Of a stretch of DNA of 24,763 nt, positions 14,693 through 21,191 are shown piece after piece. A program made the position numbers and the translations under genes. The notes under the pieces are model-generated. The model did not search any database. It saw nothing but the letters and a program-made list of their open reading frames with translations, and had not been told where the DNA came from. This DNA comes from Collinsella sp. AF23-2 (GTDB taxonomy: Bacteria > Actinomycetota > Coriobacteriia > Coriobacteriales > Coriobacteriaceae). Location of the stretch: contig NZ_QRVG01000028.1 of the NCBI RefSeq assembly GCF_003459245.1, positions 217 to 24,979 on the forward strand. The letters are read 5' to 3'. Every line of letters begins with the position of its first letter. Position 1 is the stretch's first letter.

Positions 14693-15826
14693 CTACTTCC
14701 AGACACGCTCGGCAATACGCTTGACCAGCGCGATCTTCGCCCATTGCTCGTCCTCGGTCAGCTTGTTGCCAATCTCACAGCTGGCAAAGCCGCACTGGGG
14801 CGACAGATACAGGTTCTCGAGCGGAACATACTTTGCAGCCTCGTGAATACGCTCGACGATGGCATCCTCGTCCTCAAGCTCAGCGGCCTTGGTGGTCACC
14901 AGGCCCAACACGACCTTCTTGCCGGGAGCAACGTACTTGAGCGGCTCAAAGCCACCGGCGCGCGGCGTATCGAACTCCAGGTAAAATGCGTCGACATCCT
15001 CGCGTGCGAACAGGTACGGCGCGATGGGGTCATAGCCGCCCTCGAAGGCATAGGTAGAGTGGTAGTTACCACGGCACACGTGCGTGTTAATGACCAGGTC
15101 GTCGGGCTTGCCCTCGATGGCGGCGTTGTTGAGCGCCACGCCCAGCTCGCTTACCTTTTGCAGGTCGACCGGGCTCATGCCGGTTTTGGCGACAAAATCG
15201 GTATCGCAGTAGATGCCCCAGGTGCAGTCATCAAACTGGATGTTGCGGCAGCCTGCTGCGTACAGGTCGGCGATCACCGTGCGATAAGCGGCTGCAATGG
15301 CATCGGCAAGCTCCTCATCGGTCTTATAGACAGCGCGCAGGCTCTCCTGCTGGCCGTCGCAGCGATCGAGCGTGACCTCAGAGAACGTCTGGATCGGTGC
15401 TGGAATGGTTTGGCGCGCGACCTGACCCTCGCCCTCGAGCGCCTTAACAAACTTGAAGTGCTCGACGAAGGGGTGATTCTCGCCGCTGATAGGGCCGGTC
15501 ACCACGGCGGTATCAGCCGTAGTCTCCTCGTCGTGGAACATATAGCCCGTACGCGAGGTACGGCGTACAATGCCGTTGAGCCCCCACATAAAGTCGAGGT
15601 GCCAGTAGCTGCGGCGGAACTCGCCATCGGTGATAACCTGCAGGCCGGCAGCCTTCTGCTTGGCCACTAAGTCGTGGATGGCCTCGTCCTCGACGGCCTT
15701 AAGGCCGGAAGCGTCGAGTTTACCCGCGACATAGGCGGCACGGGCGTCCTTTACAGCCTGCGGACGAAGAAAGCTGCCGACGATATCGGCGCGAAACGGC
15801 GCGTTCGGTTGAATCGAAGTGCTCAT
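14693..15826 (-). CDS. Cobalamin-independent methionine synthase-like methyltransferase (MetE C-domain, YxjG/YxjH type)
   Basis: 377 aa, equal to the C-terminal catalytic half of MetE without the N-terminal folate-binding duplicate. Zinc-ligand positions of MetE are visible: His and Cys in NTHVCRGNYHS, Glu in FYLEFD, and Cys in SPQCGFAS. It should transfer a methyl group to a thiol such as homocysteine. For YxjG/YxjH proteins the methyl donor is debated (S-methylmethionine, methylfolate or others). The start is ATG 15826, with GGGAG 6 nt upstream. A second Met 6 codons earlier sits before that ribosome site. The gene follows a LysR regulator on the same strand and is preceded by a strong palindrome. 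No SAM riboswitch or T-box was recognised. Confidence 0.93.
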   Translation of the reverse strand: MSTSIQPNAPFRADIVGSFLRPQAVKDARAAYVAGKLDASGLKAVEDEAIHDLVAKQKAAGLQVITDGEFRRSYWHLDFMWGLNGIVRRTSRTGYMFHDEETTADTAVVTGPISGENHPFVEHFKFVKALEGEGQVARQTIPAPIQTFSEVTLDRCDGQQESLRAVYKTDEELADAIAAAYRTVIADLYAAGCRNIQFDDCTWGIYCDTDFVAKTGMSPVDLQKVSELGVALNNAAIEGKPDDLVINTHVCRGNYHSTYAFEGGYDPIAPYLFAREDVDAFYLEFDTPRAGGFEPLKYVAPGKKVVLGLVTTKAAELEDEDAIVERIHEAAKYVPLENLYLSPQCGFASCEIGNKLTEDEQWAKIALVKRIAERVWK

Positions 15827-15866
15827 AGATATCTCCCTTTGCATTGGTTGCTTTACTGGGACAGAG

Positions 15867-15880
15867 TATGAGCGCTCATA
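15867..15880. promoter_or_regulatory. Perfect 14-bp palindrome in the metE-like leader
   Basis: TATGAGCGCTCATA is fully self-complementary and lies about 40 bp upstream of the methyltransferase start, downstream of the probable -10. Its position suits a repressor site or an mRNA hairpin. No binder can be named. Confidence 0.45.
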
Positions 15881-15912
15881 TGGCCATCGTAAAATATATG
15901 TTTATAACAGTT

Positions 15913-15935
15913 TGATATAGATGCTTCCTATATCA
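15913..15935. promoter_or_regulatory. Candidate LysR operator upstream of the metE-like gene
   Basis: TGATATAG (15913-15920) and CTATATCA (15928-15935) form a perfect 8-bp inverted repeat with a 7-nt spacer. On the minus strand it ends a few bases before an extended -10 (TGTTATAAA) that has no good -35. This is the layout expected for an activator site. LysR regulators of methionine genes in Firmicutes bind similar ATA/TAT-rich dyads, and the adjacent LysR gene is the likely binder. Confidence 0.6.
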
Positions 15936-15981
15936 GTTGGGACTGCCATAAAGAGATTTGACCTGTACAGGACGCAGCAGT

Positions 15982-16878
15982 CTAGATGTGCTGACGAATC
16001 GCGTCGATATAGGCCTGCCCGTAGCGCGTAAGTGTCGTGTTCTTGCGCGTGATAATGCCAATCTCCATGTACTCGTCTACATCGAGCGGAATCGAGATAA
16101 TACCGGGGCCGTTAAGTTCATGGCTGATCACGCCCGAACACACCGTGTAGCCGTTAAGGCCCATGGCCAGATTGAACAACGTCGCACGGTCGCGCACGCG
16201 GATATTCTTGCGGCGCTCAAAGGTCGAGGTCAGTTCCTCGGAATAGTAAAACGAGTTGTAGCTGCCCTGCTCGTAGGACAAAAACGGATAGTCCTCGAGA
16301 TCTTCGAGCGTCACGCTGGCGCGGTCCGCCAGTGGATGGTCGGCGCACACGAAGACATGCGGCGTGGCGCAGAAGAGCCCTTCGAACACGAGCTCGTTGG
16401 CCGCCAGCATGCGCTCGATGACCTCGCGATTGTGCTCGGACAGGTACAGGATGCCGAGTTCGCTTTTCATATGCGCGACGTCCTCGATAATCTCGTGGGT
16501 CTGCTCCTCGCGCAGGGTAAAGTCGTAGCGCGCGGCATCGAACTCGCGGATCACGTCGACAAACGCATTAACGGCGAAGGAATAATGTTGGCAGCTCACA
16601 CTAAAGTGCGGCACCTGCTCGGATGCGCCCTTGTACTTGCCCTCGAGAAGGTCAGCCTGGTCGAGCACCTGGCGCGCGTAGCCCAAAAAAGTCTCGCCTT
16701 CCTCGGACACAATGACGCCCTTGTTGGTGCGCTCAAAGATGTGCACACCCATCTCGTTTTCGAGATCGCGGATCGATGCGGTAATCGAAGGCTGCGACAC
16801 AAAGAGCCGGCGCGAGGCCTCGGTGATGCTGCCGCATTCGGCAACTTTGACGACATACCTGAGCTGCTGAAGCTTCAT
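15982..16878 (-). CDS. LysR family transcriptional regulator, probably of methionine or sulfur genes
   Basis: 298 aa. The N-terminal HTH (MKLQQLRYVVKVAECGSITE, then ASRRLFVSQPSITASIRDLE) and wing (GVHIFERTNKGVIVSEEG) are textbook LysR. The rest is an effector domain with a CSGVISHELNG segment near the end. The start ATG 16878 has AAGGAG 6 nt upstream. It begins only 10 nt after the stop of the HAD phosphatase gene, so the two are probably co-transcribed. It lies 155 bp upstream of the MetE-like gene, whose promoter region holds a strong dyad. Control of that gene is inferred from position. Confidence 0.92.
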   Translation of the reverse strand: MKLQQLRYVVKVAECGSITEASRRLFVSQPSITASIRDLENEMGVHIFERTNKGVIVSEEGETFLGYARQVLDQADLLEGKYKGASEQVPHFSVSCQHYSFAVNAFVDVIREFDAARYDFTLREEQTHEIIEDVAHMKSELGILYLSEHNREVIERMLAANELVFEGLFCATPHVFVCADHPLADRASVTLEDLEDYPFLSYEQGSYNSFYYSEELTSTFERRKNIRVRDRATLFNLAMGLNGYTVCSGVISHELNGPGIISIPLDVDEYMEIGIITRKNTTLTRYGQAYIDAIRQHI

Positions 16879-16888
16879 GGCTGTCTCC

Positions 16889-17797
16889 TTAGCTGTTCGT
16901 GAGATTCGCGTCGGCAGTACCCGGCAGGCGCATAAACGGCGGCATCTCCCCCGTCGCGGCGCAGGCAGCAATCTGATGCAGAGCCCCGGCGACCGCATCA
17001 TCTGCCGCGGCGCCGATATGCCAGCGCGCGGCAGCCGTGACGGCCTCGTTGGCATTGGCGACTGCAACGGAGTTGGGAACGGCATCAATCATGGGCAGAT
17101 CGTTATCGGAATCGCCAAATACGGCCACCTCGTCGGGCGTCAGGCCCAAAGCGCGCGCCAGCTCCAGCGCAGCGCAGCCCTTGTCCCAACCGTCCGGAAG
17201 GATGTCGAACAGGCGCACTCGGTTGTTGGGAAACACAAGCGAGAGTTCCGGCACCTCAACGGCAACGCTCTCGCGTAGCTCCGCGAGCTCCTCACGCGAA
17301 CGGGCACTCCAGATATTCGCCTTAAACACCGGCGCGTCATCGACGATGGGACGACACGGGGCCTCTTCGCCTTTGAGCCACGCATTGCCGCCCGACTCCA
17401 TGGCGCGACGAACGCGCTCGGGATCGCTCGTCACGCAATAGGCATCGTTATTCCAAAAGTCATCACCCAGGCTGTAGACCTTCAAGTACGTATCGTCGGT
17501 CTCTTGCTCCAGGTAGTCTGCCAGACGCATCAGGGCATCGTTGTCGGTCGCGCGCGAAGCGACCGCCTGACCGTCGACAAACATGACCTGGCCGTTGCAG
17601 AACGCGCCGGTCGAAAAGCACTCGGAACGATTTTTGAACATCCAGCCCATCGCGGACGGCTGGCGACCCGAAACCGGGCCAAAGTGCAGACCCGCCGCCT
17701 GCATGGCATGAATGCCCTCAATAGCGTAGTCGCTGGCGCCGTCATGCCCGGCCGGAATCAGCGTATCGTCCATATCGGTCAGCACAAGTTTGATCAT
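16889..17797 (-). CDS. HAD superfamily Cof-type phosphatase
   Basis: 302 aa. Motif I is DMDDT (Asp8 nucleophile, Asp10 acid/base), motif II SGRQ is near residue 44, and the motif III/IV region ends in GDSDNDLPM with metal-binding acidic residues. The middle holds the C2-type cap of the Cof subfamily. These enzymes dephosphorylate sugar phosphates, flavin or pyridoxal phosphates and other metabolites. The substrate is not predictable here. GGGGGA precedes the ATG. It is the first gene of a minus-strand run with lysR, and divergent from the thiamine operon. Confidence 0.92.
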   Translation of the reverse strand: MIKLVLTDMDDTLIPAGHDGASDYAIEGIHAMQAAGLHFGPVSGRQPSAMGWMFKNRSECFSTGAFCNGQVMFVDGQAVASRATDNDALMRLADYLEQETDDTYLKVYSLGDDFWNNDAYCVTSDPERVRRAMESGGNAWLKGEEAPCRPIVDDAPVFKANIWSARSREELAELRESVAVEVPELSLVFPNNRVRLFDILPDGWDKGCAALELARALGLTPDEVAVFGDSDNDLPMIDAVPNSVAVANANEAVTAAARWHIGAAADDAVAGALHQIAACAATGEMPPFMRLPGTADANLTNS

Positions 17798-17863
17798 AGG
17801 GTCCCCCAGTCGTTTTCATCGTAACAATTGTACCGATGCGCTAGTATAGGGAACAACAGATTC

Positions 17864-17957
17864 GATGCGGGAGTGCCGGCGGTGCAAACCACAAGGCTGA
17901 GAGGGCATGGGGCCCAATCCTTTGAACCTGTCAGTTAATGCTGGCGTAGGGAGCATG
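17864..17957 (+). promoter_or_regulatory. TPP riboswitch (THI-box)
   Basis: The conserved aptamer core is plain: GGGAGTGCC near 17869-17877, CTGAGA at 17897-17902, GAACCTG at 17924-17930, and the TAATGCTGGCGTAGGGAGC block at 17937-17954. P1 closes by pairing ATGC (17865-17868) with GCAT (17953-17956). Binding of thiamine pyrophosphate should favour the terminator at 17969-17998. It controls thiM and the two genes behind it. Confidence 0.97.
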
Positions 17958-17968
17958 CCGACTTTACA

Positions 17969-17998
17969 GGGGCGCTGTCTATGCACAGCGCCCCTTTT
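17969..17998 (+). terminator. Riboswitch-controlled intrinsic terminator before thiM
   Basis: GGGGCGCTGT (17969-17978) pairs perfectly with ACAGCGCCCC (17985-17994) and is followed by TTTT. It lies between the aptamer and the thiM ribosome site. This indicates transcriptional attenuation when TPP is plentiful. Confidence 0.93.
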
Positions 17999-18020
17999 CT
18001 ATGCCAAGGAGGCATGTGCA

Positions 18021-18860
18021 GTGATTGATTCGGAACAGCTTAAGCAACATATGGTCAAGGCCGTGGAGGTGATTCGCGCCACCAATCCGATGGCCGGTTC
18101 CATCACCAACACGGTGACGATCGACTTTGTCGCCAACGCACAGCTCGCCGTGGGCGGATCGGCCGCCATGGTCTATCTGCCCGACGAGGGCGAGGCACTC
18201 GTTGCCGGCGGCGGCGCCATCTATCTCAATATGGGCACGCTCTTCCCCATCTACGAGCAGACGATTCCCCGAGCGGCCAAGGCGGCACACGACGCCGGCA
18301 AGCCTTGGGTGCTCGATCCGGTGGGCCTGGGCATCGGTAGCCTGCGCACCCAGCTGGTAAACGAACTCAAGCAGTACAAGCCCGCCATCGTGCGCGGCAA
18401 TGCCTCCGAGATTATCGCGCTTGCCGGCCTGTGGAGCCTCGAGGGCGAGGCGGCCGATCTGAGCCGCGTACGCGGCGTCGATACCACCGACACGGTCGAC
18501 GCCGCCCGCGATGCCGCCGTGGCGCTCGCCCGCTACACCGGCGGCGCCGTGGTCGTCTCGGGCGAAGTCGACCTGATTACCGACGGCACGACCGTGGCCA
18601 AGTCCCACGGCGGCAGCCCGCTCATGTCCAAGATCACCGGCTGCGGCTGCTCGCAGGGCGGCGTGCTGGCCGTGTACGCCTGCGCCGCCGACCCGTTTAC
18701 GGCAGCCGTCTGCGGCACCGCCGTCTACAACGTTGCCGGCACGCGTGCCGCCGCCGTTGCCGATGCCCCGGCAAGCTTTAAAGTCGCCTTTATCGACGAG
18801 CTCTACCGCGCGACCGCCCAGGACATTGCCGACAACCAACTCGAGCTCGAGGAGGCATAA
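18021..18860 (+). CDS. thiM: Hydroxyethylthiazole kinase
   Basis: 279 aa, a usual ThiM length. It phosphorylates 4-methyl-5-(2-hydroxyethyl)thiazole with ATP so that salvaged thiazole can enter thiamine synthesis. Family signs are the N-terminal MAGSITNTVTIDFVANAQLA, the VLDPVGLGIG ATP/Mg segment, VRGNASEI, and the active-site loop TGCGCSQGG with its Cys. The start is GTG 18021, with AAGGAGG 8 nt upstream. The frame stays open back into the riboswitch, but an earlier start would read through the aptamer and terminator. It is the first gene of the TPP-controlled operon; the next gene begins 3 nt after its stop. Confidence 0.95.
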   Translation: MIDSEQLKQHMVKAVEVIRATNPMAGSITNTVTIDFVANAQLAVGGSAAMVYLPDEGEALVAGGGAIYLNMGTLFPIYEQTIPRAAKAAHDAGKPWVLDPVGLGIGSLRTQLVNELKQYKPAIVRGNASEIIALAGLWSLEGEAADLSRVRGVDTTDTVDAARDAAVALARYTGGAVVVSGEVDLITDGTTVAKSHGGSPLMSKITGCGCSQGGVLAVYACAADPFTAAVCGTAVYNVAGTRAAAVADAPASFKVAFIDELYRATAQDIADNQLELEEA

Positions 18861-18863
18861 GCC

Positions 18864-19205
18864 ATGTCCGAGCCCGCAACCAATGCCGGCATGAACACGC
18901 TCGTTGCCGTAGCCATCGCCCCGTGCGGCACCGGTGACGAGCTATCCGCCGAGGTCGCCGAGGTCGTGCGCGTCATTCGCGAGAGCGGCCTCCCCAACCG
19001 CACCACCTCGATGTTCACCGAGATCGAGGGCGACTGGGACGAGGTCATGAAGGTCGTGCGCGACGCGACCTTTGTGTTGGCGAGCAAGGGCATCCGCACC
19101 GAAGTCGTGCTCAAAGCCGATATTCGACCCGGATTTACCGACACCATGACCGGCAAGCTCGAGCGCATGGAAGCACAGATCAAGAAGCAGGAGGAAGCAC
19201 GATGA
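18864..19205 (+). CDS. Thiamine-binding protein, MTH1187/YkoF-like family
   Basis: 113 aa. The sequence VAVAIAPCGTGDELSAEVAE, the middle RTTSMFTEIEGDWDEVM and the C-terminal KADIRPG are typical of the small ferredoxin-like-fold family PF01910 (MTH1187, YkoF). Its members bind thiamine or its precursors. A role as a carrier or sensor of thiazole or thiamine is inferred from this family and from lying between thiM and thiE. Its stop overlaps the thiE start by 4 bp (ATGA), which suggests translational coupling. Confidence 0.9.
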   Translation: MSEPATNAGMNTLVAVAIAPCGTGDELSAEVAEVVRVIRESGLPNRTTSMFTEIEGDWDEVMKVVRDATFVLASKGIRTEVVLKADIRPGFTDTMTGKLERMEAQIKKQEEAR

Positions 19206-19897
19206 GCATCCGCGACAACCTTGATATCTCGGCCTATCTGGTACTCGGCCCCGAAAACACGCTGGGACGTCCCGTGGGCGATGTGGTGGCTCAGGCGCTC
19301 GACGCAGGCTTTACCTGCATCCAGGTGCGCTCCAAGGTGGCAAGCGCCCGCGAGATCATCGCACTGACAGGCGATGCCGCGCAGGCTATCGCGCAGGCCG
19401 GCAAAACCGGGCAGGTCGCGCTGCTAATCGACGACCGTCTGGACTGTGTGCTTGCTGCGCGCGAGCAGGGCATTGCCGTCGACGGCGTGCACGTGGGCCA
19501 GAGCGACATTCCCGTCGAGGTCTGCCGCAAGCTTCTGGGCCCCGATGCCATCGTGGGCCTTTCGGCCCGTTGCGAGGAGATGCTCGAGTACGTCAAGACC
19601 GCCGACATGAGTCTGGTCGACTACCTGGGCATCGGCCCGCTCCACGAGACCGAGACCAAGCGCGACTGCGGACGCGCAGCCGATGGTTCCATCATCACCA
19701 AGAGCTTTGAGGACCTGGCCGCACTCCACGCGGCAAGCCCCGTGCCCATCGTGGTGGGCGGCGGCGTTAAGACGGCCGACTTGCCGCAGCTCAAGGCCAC
19801 CGGCGTCGACGGCTTCTTTGTGGTGAGCGCCGTCTGCAGCGCCGATGACCCCTACGCCGCGGCCAAGGAGCTTGTCGACACCTGGCAGCAGGCATAG
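19202..19897 (+). CDS. thiE: Thiamine phosphate synthase
   Basis: 231 aa TIM-barrel. It joins hydroxymethylpyrimidine diphosphate and thiazole phosphate to give thiamine phosphate. Visible family segments are the FTCIQVRSK phosphate/pyrimidine strand, LLIDDRLDCVLAA with its metal-binding Asp, GVHVGQSDIP, VGLSAR, DYLGIGPLHETETKRD (the usual GPxFPTxTK, here HET in place of FPT), and the VVGGGVKT phosphate-binding turn. These variants are mild and the catalytic residues look kept. GGAGG precedes the ATG, which overlaps the previous stop. It is the last gene of the TPP-controlled operon. ThiD, which makes the pyrimidine substrate, is not in this window. Confidence 0.95.
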   Translation: MSIRDNLDISAYLVLGPENTLGRPVGDVVAQALDAGFTCIQVRSKVASAREIIALTGDAAQAIAQAGKTGQVALLIDDRLDCVLAAREQGIAVDGVHVGQSDIPVEVCRKLLGPDAIVGLSARCEEMLEYVKTADMSLVDYLGIGPLHETETKRDCGRAADGSIITKSFEDLAALHAASPVPIVVGGGVKTADLPQLKATGVDGFFVVSAVCSADDPYAAAKELVDTWQQA

Positions 19898-19939
19898 GCA
19901 TAGGCCGAGCAGCTGATTCGCGGCCTCATATCTTCAATA

Positions 19940-19989
19940 GCGGAAAGCGCATCCCGGTTCGAACGTCCATTCCGGGATGCGCTTTCCGC
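19940..19989. terminator. Bidirectional terminator between thiE and the patatin gene
   Basis: A perfect 18-bp stem (19940-19957 with 19972-19989) and a 14-nt loop, placed between two convergent genes. The T-run is only CTTTCC within the stem base. Stability is high, so termination or 3'-end protection is likely in both directions. Confidence 0.8.
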
Positions 19990-19998
19990 ATGCGACCC

Positions 19999-20868
19999 TT
20001 ACTCCGCCAGATACGCTTCCAGCGCGGGCAAGGTCGACTCCGCGTCGCGACGGCCGATCTGGTAGATGCGCTCGAGCTCATCGGGCTCGCGGCACAGCGA
20101 CGGTACCTTCACCGATTCGCTCGGCCGCACCACAAAGATCTCGCCAGAGGCCTCGCGACGTGCCAGGTCATCGAGCGTGGCATTGTAGACCTCATGCCGA
20201 TGCTCAAGCGCCGCAACAAACTCCGGATAGTGACGGAACACGCGCCGCAGCATGGGCATCACGCTGTTAGGCTGCTTCACAAAGCCCGCCGGCTGCGTCA
20301 ACACCACCACATTGCGGTCGTAGCCCTGTGCAAACAGCCAGGCGCTGGGAATAGAATCAGCCACGCCACCATCCAGATACTTATGCCCGTCAATAGCAAC
20401 GGGACGCGTCGCCACAGGAATCGCAGACGACGCCCGGATCCACTCGATATCGTGCTCGTCGCCATAGGGCAGGTCGTGGTAGACGGCCTCGCCCGTCTCG
20501 ATATCGGTACACACGCACGTAAATCGCATGGGGCAGGCGCGATACGCTTCCAAGTCGATGGGGTCGCGCTCGATAGGTACCTCGTGATAGGCAAACTCGG
20601 CATTAAACATATCGCCGGTGCGCAACCAACTCGTCACGCTCGCATAGCGCTTGTCGGCACAATAGGCCTTGTTGTAGCGAATGGCGCGGCCAATCTGGCG
20701 CGATTTAAAGTTGTAGCCAAAAGCCGCACCCGCCGAGACTCCCACCATATGGTCGCAGGTCAAGCCGTGCTCCATCCATACGTCGAGCACGCCCGCCGTA
20801 TACATACCGCGGTAGCCGCCTCCCTCGAGCGCAAGTCCCACCGTGCGCGTCGTATCTGGCTGTGTCAT
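19999..20868 (-). CDS. Patatin-like phospholipase family protein
   Basis: 289 aa. The patatin catalytic dyad is visible: the nucleophile Ser in GVSAG (about residue 46) and the Asp in YLDGGVADS (about 163). The oxyanion loop ALEGGGYRGMYTAG is near the N-terminus. Length and order match the bacterial YjjU-like branch, which hydrolyses lipids or acts on unknown acyl esters. No signal peptide or membrane segment. The start ATG 20868 has GGAGATGG upstream. A longer reading to 20904 has no ribosome site. A single gene, ending next to the bidirectional terminator. Confidence 0.92.
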   Translation of the reverse strand: MTQPDTTRTVGLALEGGGYRGMYTAGVLDVWMEHGLTCDHMVGVSAGAAFGYNFKSRQIGRAIRYNKAYCADKRYASVTSWLRTGDMFNAEFAYHEVPIERDPIDLEAYRACPMRFTCVCTDIETGEAVYHDLPYGDEHDIEWIRASSAIPVATRPVAIDGHKYLDGGVADSIPSAWLFAQGYDRNVVVLTQPAGFVKQPNSVMPMLRRVFRHYPEFVAALEHRHEVYNATLDDLARREASGEIFVVRPSESVKVPSLCREPDELERIYQIGRRDAESTLPALEAYLAE

Positions 20869-21191
20869 GCGACCATCTCCATCCCGCAAATTCAAACGGA
20901 ACAAGTATACCCGTCAACATATACCGCCCCAGTCGCATTTCCGTCGATCATCGCATCGTCGCGCTACCGATTGGCGAATAATAGCCGCCCGCGGCAGGGG
21001 CACCCATATACAATCCTCTATTGTTGTTTATACTACTCAGCAGCAATCAGCAGCGAACACGAACCGACAAATAAACCCAACGACGCAGCAAGGCGGAGGC
21101 CTGGATACGCGCAAGGCGTTGAGCAGCAACGCGTGTGCACAACGAGCTCGCCCGACGCAATCCGCCCCGACTTCAGAAAGCCGCTTGCACC
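20869..21191. promoter_or_regulatory. Intergenic region between the patatin and GGDEF-EAL genes
   Basis: 323 bp without a convincing gene. It must hold divergent promoters. TATACT at 21029-21034 (+) is a good -10, next to a small dyad ACAAT 21010-21014 / ATTGT 21020-21024. On the minus strand another TATACT lies near 20904-20910. No clear -35 is seen. About 150 nt of leader remain before the GGDEF-EAL start, with no recognised riboswitch. A c-di-GMP riboswitch core was not found. Confidence 0.35.

Noticed and set aside
14571..14744. N-terminal extension of the uracil permease
   Set aside because: It overlaps the methyltransferase gene end and the extra residues are not permease-like; ATG 14570 has a ribosome site.
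15827..15981. SAM riboswitch or T-box upstream of the MetE-like gene
   Set aside because: Neither the SAM aptamer core nor a T-box sequence is present; only palindromes are seen.
17907..18020. N-terminal extension of ThiM into the riboswitch
   Set aside because: The frame is open by chance; the residues match no ThiM family, and the aptamer and terminator occupy this stretch.
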